From positions 5,275,001 to 5,339,000 of the forward strand of contig NC_057820.1 of the NCBI RefSeq assembly GCF_910594005.1: a stretch of 64,000 nucleotides of DNA, written 5' to 3'. The notes under the pieces were generated by a model that saw only the letters and a program-made list of their open reading frames with translations, did not search any database and was not told where the DNA came from. Every line of letters begins with the position of its first letter. The first letter of the stretch is position 1. Positions 22,385-33,900 of the stretch are shown one piece after another. This DNA is from Cervus elaphus. Taxonomy: Eukaryota; Chordata; Mammalia; Artiodactyla; Cervidae. The position numbers and the translations under genes are program-made.

Positions 22385-22700
22385 TTTGCACAGCCAGTTT
22401 CCTCTCACATCTAGGTCCCCACCAAACCGTTCCCTCCTCAGAGAGGCCTTCCTTGAATCTATAAAAGAGCCTCATCATGCTGTCCTTTATCACCACACCT
22501 GGGTTGACAGTTGCCCTCATTGCATTTGTCACTGTATGAAATTCTATCTATTGGTTTGCTTTCTTATTTCTTACCTTTCTCCTTGCTGTGAATCCAGGAG
22601 GCAAGAATGATGCTATCTTTCTTTCCCGCTGTCTGCCCAACACCTCTCCCAAGCACCTAGTGAGTGCTCAATAAAGATTTTTGAATGAACAAATAAAAGA
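22385..22700 (+). repeat. L2 LINE 3' end
   Basis: Sense L2: gagaggccttccttgaatc, tgtcactgtatgaaattc, then the terminal gtgagtgctcaataaag. It accounts for the open frame that runs from the SINE to about 22610. Confidence 0.75.
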
Positions 22701-22852
22701 ATTAATAAAACTTCCCTGGGGTCCTTAATCTGTGATGAATTTACACACTCCCACTTCCCTGACTCAATGCAGAAAGATTTGTAGCTTTCATCAGATTCTA
22801 AGAAATAATCCATGGAGTCACACTATTTAGAGCCCCTGATTTGAGAAAGAGT

Positions 22853-22963
22853 ATGTAAGCTGCTGCTGCTGCTAAGTCGCTTCAGTCGTGTCCGGCTCTG
22901 TGCGACCCCATAGATGGCAGTCCACCAGGCTCCCCCATCCCTGGGATTCTCCAGGCATGTAAG
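22853..22963 (-). mobile_element. Short Bov-A2 fragment with TSD
   Basis: The gctgctgctgctgctaagtc start typical of Bov-A2 (22860-22956), truncated at about 97 bp. The repeat atgtaag at 22853-22859 and 22957-22963 flanks it. Confidence 0.85.
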
Positions 22964-23075
22964 AGAGGATCCAAAAAAGGTCAGAAAGGAAAATTCTGAG
23001 GAAATGAAGTTGTTCTATATGTTGATTCCAACGGAGTTATTAAGGGTATACATAGACATTTGTAAAACTCATAAA

Positions 23076-23351
23076 ACTGCATTTTTTAGGGACTTTCCTG
23101 GAGGTCTAGTGGTTGCGGATTTGCCTTCCAATGTAGGGGATGCAGGTTTGATCCCTGATCAAGGAAGTAAGATCCCACATGCTGCAGCTAGAAAGCCGGC
23201 CTGCCACAACTATTGAGCCCACACATTTTAGAGTCCGTGCTCGTTTGCAAGAGAATCTTCTGGCGCATTACAACTATGGAAAGTCCATGTGCTGCAACAA
23301 AGGCCCAGCACGGCCAAAATTTAAAAAAAAAAAAAAAAAAATACTGCACTT
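23076..23351 (+). mobile_element. CHR-type SINE with poly-A
   Basis: Head gggactttcctggaggtc, the ggtttgatccctgatc B-box region, the gtgctgcaacaaaggccc body and a pure A run at about 23323-23341. The direct repeat actgca plus two T-rich bases flanks it (23076 and 23343). Confidence 0.88.
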
Positions 23352-24489
23352 ACAAATCTGTGCACTTCATTAAACTAACATTAATAATGCTAATGGGAAA
23401 GTCCATTGACCTTGCTACATCGCATTCTAAGTTAAAACAAAGAAGAGGGCTCTGTAAAAATTGTACATTACTTTTAAACCCTGAAATCTGCTCTGGCCTT
23501 CAGAGTGAAGCATTTAGAACCAGTTTAAACTCTGAATTCCTTTAGAGACCTTTCTTTTTTTTTCTTTTTTTGTCCTATTCATTCTCTTCCCATAAATCCT
23601 CTTACTTTTTTTTTTTTTCTGGGCACACACAAGCGAAGCCAGCTTATAACTCTTCAAATCTTCACAAATACATAGAAAACTAAATAATTTCTGGTGTAAA
23701 ATTATAATGGATGACAGATAGGAATCAAAAACCAAAAGCTGTGGAGAGGAAATGTCGTTTTTGACATCAGTTAGGAGTCAGGGCACCGCTCTTGTACTCT
23801 TCCCTTTTTGTGAAGGAAGGAAGAAGCTAATAGATATGACAGTTCCTATATGCCCGAGACTCTTCTTGGGCAATTGTACATCACAGAGAATCAGCAAAAA
23901 CCTGCCCAGGAGAGGTAAGTTGTAAACCCATCTGGGGGTTGCAGAGAGCAAATCCGAGGTACCATATGTGCCGGGGCTTCGGGAAGTTAAAGGATTACCC
24001 AGTGTGAGAGAGAGGATTTATAATAGGAATGATAATGACGTCTTTATTTTCTGAGTTAGTTAGGTCTGGAGATTTTTGATGACATTCATTCATTCATTTT
24101 GCAAATATTTGGAAAGACCTCCTTTGTGTAAGAGGCCGTCTCAGGTCTAGGGGTTCATGAGTGAATGTGGGTTGGTGACCATCATGGGGGAATTTCTAGC
24201 CTAGTAAGAGACAAGGACCTGGAAGAAGAATAGCAGGACACGGTCAGTGTTGTGATGATGTCATGTGTGTGTGCGGGCAGAAGGCCACCTGTGCCTGGGA
24301 AAACTTCGCTCTGCTGGTTCATTTCAGGTAGGTTTCCAGAGTGATTTGATTGATATTTTATGTAATCTGTGTTCTAGACTATTTGTACACATATTCTTTT
24401 GGTCAGTCCTATAAATTACCATCTTGGGAGTCACCATCTTCTCCTTTCTCCTGAAGGAGAATCATAAGGTTTGGAACAGTAAGAAAAAC
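23352..24489. other. Unassigned sequence
   Basis: T-rich tracts at about 23550-23620. 24070-24300 weakly resembles an old mammalian interspersed repeat (cattcattcatt start). No gene recognised. Confidence 0.35.
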
Positions 24490-24560
24490 ATTTTGTCTCA
24501 GTATCATAGGTGGTCAGTGGCAGAGCCAGGATTTGGATGCAGGATTTAGATCACAAATGT
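24490..24560 (-). repeat. MIR fragment
   Basis: Antisense MIR core piece: gtggtcagtggcagagcc, aggatttggatgcagg. Confidence 0.5.
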
Positions 24561-25171
24561 ATAGTCCTTCTTTCTTCTTGCCCTCCTCTCTCCCTTTCAT
24601 CTTTCCTTCTTTGCTTCCTTTTTGTCTTTTTTTTCTCTCTCAGTGTCCTTCCTACCATTTCATGTTAGATATTAAAATATTAAAAGAAGGATAAAAAATA
24701 GGCGGCTGGAAAAGCTGGCTAAGGGCATCTCAGTTCCCACCCCACCCCCGCTCCCCAAATGCCGTTTTGGACGAAAGAGCCAGAGGTGTCATATCTGATT
24801 CAGGAAACAACCCAGCGATGGCAGAAAGTTTTCAAATTCATGTTCATCTGCTTATAATTCTCCATTCTCTACTAGAATGCCCTTCCATTCCAACTCAACA
24901 CCTTCCAATCACCATGTTAATGTTCCAGCCCCAATAACACATCTTTACAGACAACAAATATATTTGATTTCTTAGTTTTATCATATTTGTGATCTGTGAT
25001 GTGATAGCTCACAAATTTGGAAAGAAGGGAAATAAAATGGCCCTTAGGGCTCAAATATGAAACTAACAGCTAAAAAAAGCAGAGCAGAGATGTTCCAAGT
25101 CTCTTTGAGAAAACAGAAGGAGGTTTAAGTCATAAGCCCCATGAGAAACTTGAAAACTATTGAAAGCTCTT
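24561..25171. other. Unassigned unique sequence
   Basis: A pyrimidine-rich patch at 24565-24650, otherwise nothing recognised. Confidence 0.35.
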
Positions 25172-25528
25172 AAAACTATTCTGTATTTCTTTGCATTGAT
25201 CACTGAGGAAGGCTTTCTTATCTCTCCTCGCCATTCTTTGGAACTCTGCATTCAAATGGGGATATCTTTCCTTTTCTCCTTTGCCTTTAGCTTCTCTTCT
25301 TTTCTCAGCTATTTGTAAGGCCTCCTCAGACAACCATTTTGCCTTTTTGCATTTCTTTTTCTTGAGGATGGTCTTGATCACTGCCTCCTGTATGATGTCA
25401 TGAACCTCCATCCATAGTTCTTTAGCCACTCTGTCTATCAGATCTGATCCCTTGAATCTACTTGTCACTTCCACTGTATAATCATAAGGGATTTGATCTA
25501 GGTCATCCCTGAATGGTGTTGAGGTCAC
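25157..25528 (-). pseudogene. BovB endonuclease-RT linker remnant
   Basis: A minus-strand frame whose recognisable part covers the ORF2 linker: a Lys/Arg-rich run (LKKKKCKKAKWLSEEALQIA, EKRREAKGKGEKERY) followed by DKKAFLSDQCKEIQ. The frame runs past the element start into flanking DNA, so the last residues are host sequence. Its end marks the left breakpoint of the inverted segment. Confidence 0.75.
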
Positions 25529-27538
25529 AAAGAGGCAGACATGTCTGGGTGACTGAACTGAACTGAATGGAATGGTGTAGTGGTTTTCCCTACTTTCTTC
25601 AATTTAAGTCTGAATTTGGCAATAAGGAGTTCATGATCTGAGCCACAGTCAGCTCCTGGTCTTGTTTGTGCTGACTGTATAGAGCTTCACCATCTTTGGC
25701 TGCAAAGAATATAAAGAATCTGATTTTGATATTGACCCTAACATCTGGTGATGTCCACGTGCAGAGTCTTCTCTTGTGTCGTTGGAAAAGGGTGTTTGCT
25801 ATGACCAGTGCATTCTCTCAGCAAAACTCTGTTAGCCTTTGCCTTGCTTAATTTTGGACTCCAAGGCCAAATTTGCTTGTTACTCCAGGTATCTCTTGAC
25901 TTCCTAATTTTGCATTTCAGTCCCCTATAATGAAAAGGACATCCTTTTGGGTTGTTAGTTCTAGAATATCTTATAGGTCTTCATAGAACCATTCAACTTC
26001 AGCTTCTTCAGCATTACTGGTTGGGGCATAGACTTGGATTACTGTGATATTGAACGGTTTGCCTTGGAAATGAACAGAGATCATTCTGTCATTTTTGAGA
26101 TTGCATCCAAGTACTGCATTCAGACTCTTTTGCTGATTATGAAGGCTATTCCATTTCTTCTAAGGGATCCTTGTCCACAGTAGTAGATATAATGGCCATC
26201 TGAGTTAAATTCACCCATTCAAGTCCATTTTAGTTCACTGATTCCTAAAATGTCGATGTTCACTCTTGCCATCTCCTGTCTGACCACTTCCAATTTGCTT
26301 TGATTCATGGACCTAACATTCGGGGTTCCTATGTGATATTGCTCTTTACAGCAATGGACTTTACTCCCATCACCAGTCACATCCACATCTAGGTGTTGTT
26401 TTGGCTTTGGCTCCATCTCTTCATTCTTTCTGGAGTTATTTCTCCACTCATCCCCAGTAGCATATTGAGCACCTAACAACCTGGGGAGTTCATCTTTCAG
26501 TGTCTTATATTTTTGCCTTTTCATACTGTTCTTGGGGTTCTCAAGGCAGGAATACTGAAGTGGTTTGCCATTCCCTTCTCCAGTGGACCACGTTTTGTCA
26601 GAACTCTCCACCATGACCTCCATGCCCCATGGCATGGCTCATTGTTTCATTGAGTTAGAAAAGGCTGTGGTCCATGTGATCAGTTTGGTTAATTTTCTGT
26701 GATTGTGGTTTTCATTCTGTCTGCACTCTGATGGATAAAGATAAGAGGTTTATGGAAGTATCCTGATGAGAGAGACTGACTTGAGGGGCAAACTGGGTCT
26801 TGTTCTGATGAGTGGGGCCATGCCCAGTAAATCTTTAATCCAGTTTTCTGTTGACGGGTGGGGCTGTGTTCCCTTCCTGTTGTTTGACCTGAGGGGAAAC
26901 TGTTGTGGAGGTAATGAAGATAATGGTAACTTCCTTCAAAAGGCCCCATGCAAGCAAGCACTGCTGCACAGAGTGCCCCCTACCCTGCAATAGGCCACCT
27001 CCCACCCATGCCTCCACCGGAGACTCCTGGACACTCATGGGCAAGTCTGGGTCAGTCTCTTGTGGGGTCACTGCTCCTTTCTCCTGGGTCCTGGCGTGCG
27101 CAAGGTTCTGTTTGTGCCCTCCAAGAGTCTGTTTCCCCAGTCCTGTGTAAGTTCTGGCAGCTCTATGGTGGGGTTAATGCGACCTCTTCCAAGAGGGCTT
27201 ATGCCGTACCCAGGTCTGCAGCACCCGGAGCCCCTGCCCCTGCGGCAGTCCACTGCTGACCTGTATCTCCACAGGAGACAGTGAAACACAGTTCTGGCTC
27301 AGTCTCTGGGTCCTGGTGCACACAAAGTTTGTTTGAGCCCTCCGAGCATCTCTGGTGGGTATGGGGCTTGATTCTAAATGTGATTTTACCCCTTCCACCA
27401 TCATGCTGGGGCTTCTCCTTTGCCCTTGAGTTTGGGATATCTTTTTTTGGTGGGATACAACATTGTCCTGTCCATGGCTGTTCAGCAGTGAGTTGTAATT
27501 CTGGAGTTTTCGCAGGAGAAGATGAGTGCATGTCCAGA
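25185..27538 (-). mobile_element. Inverted 5' segment of the BovB (5' UTR, endonuclease, linker)
   Basis: Antisense text in order from the left: gcattgatcactgaggaagg, ccactgtataatcataagg, ggttggggcatagacttgg, ccattttagttcactgattc, gcattcccttctccagtgg, then a G+C-richer BovB 5' UTR from about 26640 to 27538. Several open frames in the 5' UTR (26689-27531) are non-coding shadows. Confidence 0.9.
26219..26635 (-). pseudogene. BovB endonuclease N-terminal remnant
   Basis: A minus-strand frame of 138 codons. It ends with the N-terminal part of an APE-type endonuclease: GTPNVRSMNQSKLEVVRQEM and then DILGISELKW. In this family the Asn and Glu of this stretch are metal-binding residues (NVR, SELKW). 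Upstream residues are the usual low-complexity leader. The rest of the endonuclease (25530-26218) is broken by stops and frameshifts, so no active domain remains. Confidence 0.78.
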
Positions 27539-29312
27539 TATAAGAAAGCCTTCCTCAGTGATCAGTGCAAAGAAATACAGGAAGACAGTAGAATGAGAAA
27601 GACTAGAGATCTCTTCAAGAAAATTAGAGATACCAAGGAAACATTTCATGCAAAGATGGGCTCAATCAAGGACAGAAATGGTATGAACCTAACAGAAGAA
27701 GAAGATGTTAAGAAAAGGAGGCAAGAATACACAGAAGAACTGTACAAAAAAGATCTTCATGACCCAGATAACCATGATGGTGTGATCAGTCATCTAGAGC
27801 CAGACATCTGGAATGCAAAGCCAAGTGGGCCTTAGGAAACATCACCACAAACAAAGCTAGTGGAGGTGATGGAATTCCAGTTGAGCTATTTCAAATCCTA
27901 AAAGATGACACTGTGAAAGTGTTGCACTCAATATGCCAGCAAATTTGGAAAACTCAGCAGTGGCCACGGGACTGGAAAAGGTCAGTTTCCATTCCAATCC
28001 CAAAGAAAGGCAATGCCAAAGAATGTTCAAACTGCCACATAATTGCACTCATCTCGCACGCTAGTAAAAGTAATGTTCAAAATTCTCCAAGCCAGGCTTC
28101 AACAGTATGTGAACCGTGAACTTCCAGATGTTCAAGCTGGATTCAGAAAAGGCAGAGGAACCAGAGATCAAATTGCCAACATCCACTGGATCATCGAAAA
28201 AACAAGAAAGTTCCAGAAAATCATGTACTTCTGCTTTATTGACTACGCCAAAGCCTTTGACTGTGTGGATCACAACACACTGTGGGAAATTCTTCAAGAG
28301 ATAGGAATACCAGACCACATGACCTTCCTCATGAGAAATCTGCATGCAGGTCAAGAAGCAACAGTTAGAACTGGACATGGAACACTGATTCCAAATCAGG
28401 AAAAGAGTATGTCAAGGCTGTATATTGTCACCTTGCTTATTTAACTTATATGTAGAGTACATCATGTGAAATGCTGGGCTGGATGAAGCACAAACTTGAA
28501 TCAAGATTGCTGGGGGAAATATCAATAATGTTCAATATGCAGATGACACCACCCTTATGGCAGAAAGCAAAGAAGAACTAAAGAGCCTCTTGATGAAAGT
28601 GAAAGAGGAGAGTGAAAAAGTTGACTTAAAATTCAACATTCAGAAAACTAAGATCATGACATCTGGTCCCATCCCTTCATGGCAGATAGATGGGGAAACA
28701 ATGGAAACAGTGAAAGACTTTAGTTTTTTGGGCTCCAAAATCACTGCAGATAGTGACTGAAGCCATGAAATTAAAAGACACATGCTCCTTGGAAGAAAAG
28801 TTATGACCAACCTAGACAGCATATTAAAAAGCAGAGACATTACTTTGCCAACAAATGTTCATCTAGTCAAAGCTATGGTTTTTCCAGTAGTCATGTATGG
28901 ATGTGAGAATTGGACTATAAGAAAAGCTGAGTGCTGAAGAATTGATGCTTTTGAACTGTGGTGTTGGAGTAGACTCTTCAGAGTCCTTTGAACTACAAGG
29001 AGATCCAATCAGTCAATCTTAAAGGAAATCAGTCCTGAGTGTTCATTGGAAAGGCTGATGCTGAAGCTGAAACTCAATACTTTGACCACCTGATGCAAAG
29101 AGCTGACTCATTTGAAAAGACCCTGATGCTGGGAAAGATTGAAGGCAGGAGGAGAAGGGGACGATGGAGGATAAGATGGTTGGATGGCATCATAGGCTCA
29201 ATGGGCATGAGTGAGTAAACTTCTGGAGTTGTTGATGGACAGGGAGGCCTGGCGTGCTGCAATCCATGGGGTCGCAAAGAGTCGGACACAACTGAGTGAC
29301 TGAACTGAGCTG
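27539..29312 (+). mobile_element. Sense 3' segment of the BovB (RT, C-terminal domain, 3' tail)
   Basis: Starts at ataagaaagccttcctcag, passes gtgatggaattccagttgag, the RT region and gatgctgggaaagattg, and ends in actgaactgagctg at 29301-29312. It shares the linker sequence with the inverted half. Confidence 0.92.
28043..28760 (+). pseudogene. BovB reverse transcriptase remnant
   Basis: The first frame (28043-28444) carries RT landmarks: ILQARLQQYVNRELPDVQAG, GTRDQIANIHWIIEK and motif A FIDYAKAFDCVDH (28235-28273) with the catalytic Asp. It then stops at 28444. The catalytic YADD (28536-28547) lies in a different frame, continuing TTLMAESKEELKSLL to 28760. Both catalytic motifs survive as text, but a frameshift near 28440 and a stop at 28758-28760 separate them. 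No enzyme can be made. Confidence 0.85.
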
Positions 29313-29325
29313 AAAACTATTCTGT

Positions 29326-31189
29326 GCAACTCATGGGGATGAATGTTCTCAATGATAAAGATATGAGTAAAGCAAGCTTTCTAAATCTTAAGAGTTAGTG
29401 GATGAAACAGACTTGCAAATAATTCATTTCCACATAGGACAGGGTGAAGTCAATGCCAAATAGCTGTTTTTTTGTTTTTTTTTTTTCTGGGAAGACCAAG
29501 TAGGAGTGATTCCTTCTGTCTAAGGGCTCAGAATCCTTCATGGAAGAGGTGGAATTTGAGCTGTGATGATTGGTGGGTGAATGTCTAAGAGGTAAGGCTT
29601 GGCATAGAGTAGATTTCCAGTAATTGTTGGCTGACAACTTCTGCATTTTGACTGTTCCTCCCCTAAACTCCTGCCACCTTTATGTCAGTATTTCAAAATA
29701 TGATCCAGCTCCACCATACACACATTTTTGGCTTGCTTTTATTCTTGCTTACTACCTCCTTAATTCCTCATATTGAATCCTTGCAGTGGTATACTGCCTG
29801 GTACTTATCAAGCATTCCAATGAACTTGATTCTATAGTTAGGTTATTTAGAGATTCATTAGCAGCATCTATAATGCTCCTCCTGGGTACCCTTCAAGACT
29901 TAATGCAGATTTGCTTCATACAGTCGGGATATAATAAATGTTGTTGATTGAAGAAAAGAAATCCACCTTTCTTGAGATTCTGAGCCTCTGTCTCTCTGAG
30001 CTAAGGCAATTACACAGACAATTAAGGCTAAAAGAAACTTGTTGTTTTCCTTTGCGCTGAACTACCAGGAGTCTAGGTCTGTCGTGATCAAATTCTCTAG
30101 TTGTTGGTTTAACTCTCTGCCTCCCCAAGTTTTACAGACAAAGCCAGAATATGGAACCATCCTAGAGAGCCCCAAAGAGCTTCAGTTAAAATAATGGACC
30201 AGCATCACCTTTAAGAGAGAGAAAAAGAGAAAAGAGAGATGTCATTTTTATCTTCAGAAAAATGATCACCCCACTTAACTGCATTTTGGTAAATGACAGG
30301 TAGATGCCTATTAAGATAATGACCGAAAAGCTGAATGAAATTGCAGACAGAGGTCAAGAGCAGATTGTGGGAGACAGGTATTTGGTACTTGGTGAGATGA
30401 AGGATGGCACCCACCCCCACTTTCCCCATTTATCTCTTAGGATGAGGTCTTCTCTTATTGTTCTTTTAGGGAACCCCATCTACCAGACACTCAGAAGAAA
30501 ATTGAAACCTGGGGGAGGAGTGATGCTGCTAGATTTTGCCATGCATGTCAGAAGGAAAGGCCATCTAGAGAGGTTCACAGAAGTGTGAGGAACAGAGAAT
30601 GAGGGATGAGTTGTGATCAAGCTTCCTGGGAACCAGGGGTGTCCCTGGACCTGCAGAGGGGTGAAGATGGGCCACTGCAGCAGAGACCTTTCCTCTCCAG
30701 GGGCTCCTCGATTAACTCACACACTGAGTGACGGAATGTGGACTCTACCCCGGGACCAAGGGGAGAAGTGATGTATTTAAGCAGGGCAGAGAGCTAAATT
30801 CTGCAAAGACCTTTCTGCCTGTAGAATGGATAAGGGGTGCAATGCCAAAAAGCTGTGACAACAGTGCTGGGACTTGGGGAGGCTGGTGAGGTGCCCAGGA
30901 CAAAAAAATGTAAGGAGGTGCTCCCTTTCAGGGTCTTACAAGTACCAATATTGAAAGACCTAAAGCAGCTACAAGGAAGGACACAAAAGGTGACAGCGGG
31001 TTTGTGGGAAATCCGGGCAGGAAAGGATGGGGGATGATATTCAGCCTGAGGTTTGGGGTGAGTCTCCTTGCAGTTGACATCTGGCCCCTTCACACACCCT
31101 CCTGGAGGCCTGCTGCAGGTCTCTAGAACTCTCTGAATCCCAGTCTCTCTAGTAAACAAAGATGAGCATTTACTCTGAAGTTAGAGTGG
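29326..31189. other. Unassigned sequence, with a possible L2 end at 29690-29945
   Basis: 29690-29945 ends ataataaatgttgttgattg, which resembles an L2 3' end. A T-rich tract at 29466-29487. The rest (30000-31190) is unique to my eye. Small frames at 30304-30588 and 30794-31159 have no recognisable product. Confidence 0.35.
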
Positions 31190-31272
31190 GTAGCCATTCC
31201 CTTCTCCAGGCGACCTCCCCGACCCCCAGATTGTAGGCAGATTCATTACCGTCTGAGCCACCAGGGAAGCCC
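31190..31272 (-). mobile_element. Bov-tA head fragment
   Basis: About 80 bp, gagtgggtagccattccc through gtctgagccaccagggaagc. The Bov-A tail is missing. Confidence 0.85.
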
Positions 31273-31404
31273 AATCAAGGGAAATAAGATCTTGTCATCT
31301 GGAGGGAGAGGGATTTATACCTCCTCATTGGAGGAAGGGGCTACTTTTTCTAGGAAGCTGAGTCTGGAAATTCTCAAATCTGAGAGCCCCGAGCTGAGTC
31401 AGGA

Positions 31405-31540
31405 CACCAGATCCTGGCCTGGCCCTTTTCTAGCTGAGTGATCTTGGGTAAGTCACTTACCTCTCTGGGCTTACTTCCTTCTGCAAAATATTATGAATGG
31501 TTTACATTTCTAAGGTTCTTTTCAACTCTGAAGGAAAAAA
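31405..31540 (+). repeat. MIR SINE fragment
   Basis: Sense MIR core: ttctagctgagtgatcttgg, gtaagtcacttacctctctg, with a degraded 3' part. Confidence 0.7.
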
Positions 31541-31743
31541 ATATATATATCTGTGATTCCATGAACAGAGGGAAAAAGGGAGACTACACTAAAATGCTAG
31601 TCTTTAATGAAAGGTTCTTTCATGAAAAAGAACTTCCTCTGATGAGGTGTTTTCCTTCTTGGCCATAGGTATATCCTTATCTTCTTTAGTCTTCATTGGT
31701 CTCCATTGTAAGAAACTAGGTTGTGTCTAAGGGCCATGGCGGT

Positions 31744-32460
31744 ATGATTTTATTTATTTTTTAGTTAATGACTTTCAAAAATTGAAATATAGTTGACTTG
31801 CAGTGTTTCAGGTATATAGCAAAGTAACTCAGATATACATATGTATATCTATTCTCTTTAAGATTCTGTTCCATTATAGGTTATCACAAGATATTGAATA
31901 CAGTGGTGATTTAGTCGCTAAGTCATGTCCAATTCTTGCAACCCCATGGACTATAGCCCGCCAGGCTCCTCTGTCCATGAGAGTCTCCAGGCAAGATTAC
32001 TAGAGAGGGTTGCCATTTCCTTCTCCAGGGGATCTTCCCGACCCAGGAATCAAACCCAGGTCTCCTGCATTGCAGGCAGATTCTTTCCCAACTGAGCTAT
32101 AAGGGAAGTTACTATATTGAATTTAGTAACCTATGCTGAACAGTAAATCTTGTTGTTTATTTTTACATATAGTCATGTGTATCTGTAAATCCCATTTTCC
32201 TCATTTGTCACCCTCTTTCACCTTTGATAACCATAGGGTTGTTTTCTACATCTGTGAGTCTGTTTCTGTCTTGTAAATAAATTCATTTGTACCATTTTTT
32301 TTTTTTTGGTAGATTCCACATACAAATGGTATTGTAAGATATTTATCTGTCTCTGTCTGGCATACTTCACTTTAGTATGATTATTTCTAGGTCCATCCAT
32401 GCCGCTACAAGTGGCATTCTTTCATTCTTTTTAAGGCTAAGTAATATTCCATTATATATA
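31744..32460 (-). mobile_element. Ruminant/artiodactyl L1 3' end, minus strand, with nested Bov-tA
   Basis: Antisense 3' UTR: aaaattgaaatatagttgac, gttccattataggttatc, gtgagtctgtttctgtcttg, ggtccatccatgccgc, ctaagtaatattcca. Split by the Bov-tA at 31900-32113. The right end dissolves into a TA-rich tract. Confidence 0.82.
31891..32122 (-). mobile_element. Bov-tA SINE with TSD inside L1
   Basis: Element about 31900-32113. The repeat atattgaat at 31891-31899 and 32114-32122 is the duplicated L1 target. Confidence 0.9.
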
Positions 32461-32541
32461 TAAATATATATTTAAATATATAATGTATTATATATTATTA
32501 ATTATATAATATATATTATATAATATATAATATATATATAG
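32449..32541. repeat. TA-rich tract with palindromic potential
   Basis: About 90 bp made almost only of A and T in alternating tata/attata patterns. It expands the point where the L1 text reaches attccattatatatat. Strongly self-complementary, so it could extrude hairpins. Confidence 0.85.
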
Positions 32542-32650
32542 GCGGCATGGTTTTAAGAGTCCTGGCTGAGTCCTTCCGTTGAGACCTCCACTGAAGATCC
32601 TGCCCTTCACCTTCACTGTCTGTTGTTCTGTGAGGAGGTAGGCTTACTTG

Positions 32651-32740
32651 GCCCTGGAGAAGGACATGGAAACCACAGTCCACGGGGTGTCAAAGAGTCA
32701 GACACGAATGAAGTGACTTAGCATGCACGCATGCACACAC
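32651..32740 (+). mobile_element. Internally deleted Bov-A fragment
   Basis: The left piece gccctggagaaggacatgg joins directly to acagtccacggggtgtc, skipping about 70 bp of the normal body, then the gacttagcatgcacgcatgc end. Confidence 0.75.
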
Positions 32741-33724
32741 AGGCTCCCTTGGAAGGCCCTGGTAGGTGTAGACCTCCAGCTGACATCTTTCCAGGGTGGC
32801 GGGGGGAGGGTGGGGCTCAGCTCTTGTTTTGCCATCTCCTCCCTGGGCACTGCCCACCCCACCCTCCCACTGTCCTGCTGGTCACCGTGCCTGGCAGACG
32901 GCACCCTGGCTTCTATGAGAAGCTCCGGCTGGCCTTCCAGATGCAGCCACAGCCCGAGTTCGTCTGCATTTCCAGAAAAGGAAGGAGCGATTCAGATCAG
33001 ATTCCCAAGATGAAGCCGTTTGATCTTTCTTCTGAGAGTTAGAGCTGAAGCCAAGGCTCATGTAACAAAGCAGATAACGTTCACACGCAGACAATAGCTG
33101 TTGTAAAAATGCTCGTGAAGCAGGTGGACACTCGCGGGGTTAGAACAGCTGGCTCTGGAATTCATCTTCAGGGAGACTTGATTTATTGAGGAAAATGCCT
33201 TTGATTAACTTCTTGGGGATGAAATTCTGAGAGCCTGGATTAGCAGAGAGAGAAAGAGAGAGGGAGGATGAGAAAGCAGTCTGCCTTCCTAAACGGAAGG
33301 AGAATCCGGGAAGCGGTAAATAGGCAAAGTGAACACGGCGGGAGTTTAGGGCCAAGTTAAGGGAGCTGGGGAACATTTCTCACACTTAGCAGCAGTGATG
33401 GTCACAGCTCATTCTCCTGGGGAGCTTGTGAGCAGCGGGCTCCCTTATTTCATGGGCAAGTCAGAGTTCTTTGCTGCTTCCCTTGGCTTGTATGCGAAGA
33501 CCACACTCTATTGTCACCTCCCAGTAGAGACAGCTCCTCTCCTCTTGCTTCTGTGATGCCCAGTTGCCATTTGCTAGCCTTTTCGTTTGCTTGTTATTCA
33601 CTCAGAAAAGCTGCCTTTAGGCTCTGCTGTCTGATTTCTGTTGCATCTTTCGTTTGGCACTTTTCGGCCACCTTGCAATGGAAGGACAGTGGCATGGAGG
33701 GACAGCAAGGAGGATGAGCTGCCG
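32741..33724. other. Unique sequence; weak candidate exon at 32898-33042
   Basis: A polypyrimidine run and cag acceptor at about 32897 precede a frame that stays open to TAG at 33040. Codon composition is somewhat coding-like, but the protein is not recognised and no donor or neighbouring exon is seen. The rest of the stretch shows no feature. Confidence 0.25.
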
Positions 33725-33900
33725 GTAAGTCCTGCAGGCTGTACTTATGAATCCCCTGGCCTGAGTTCAAATCCCAGCTCTCCTGTATCCTCCTGTGTGA
33801 CCTTGAGCAAGCCATTTCACCTCTCAGGGACTCCGTTTTCCTTTGCAGTTTGAGAGTCTGCCTCCCAGGACTGCTTCAAAAATTAGAGCGGCCCCTGGCT
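33725..33900 (+). repeat. MIR SINE
   Basis: Sense MIR: gcctgagttcaaatcccagc, gtgtgaccttgagcaagcc, ctcagggactccgttttcc, aaaattagagcgg. Confidence 0.75.

Larger units (their letters stand above)
25172..29325 (+). mobile_element. Near full-length BovB LINE with inverted 5' half and 13-bp TSD
   Basis: The perfect direct repeat aaaactattctgt at 25172-25184 and 29313-29325 brackets a single insertion. Inside, 25185-27538 is BovB in antisense, running from the endonuclease-RT linker back through the endonuclease to the 5' UTR. 27539-29312 is BovB in sense, from the same linker to the 3' tail. About 37 bp around the linker (gccttcctcagtgatca) occurs at both internal starts. This is the layout produced by twin priming. 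Nearly all element sequence seems to be present, but no frame is intact. Confidence 0.92.

Noticed and set aside
22143..22610. 155-codon open frame
   Set aside because: Made of Bov-tA followed by L2 3' end.
26689..27531. Cluster of overlapping frames on both strands
   Set aside because: All lie in the G+C-richer BovB 5' UTR, which explains the low stop density.
27281..27835. 184-codon plus-strand open frame
   Set aside because: It crosses the inversion junction: antisense 5' UTR of BovB fused by chance to the sense linker. No such protein exists in the family.
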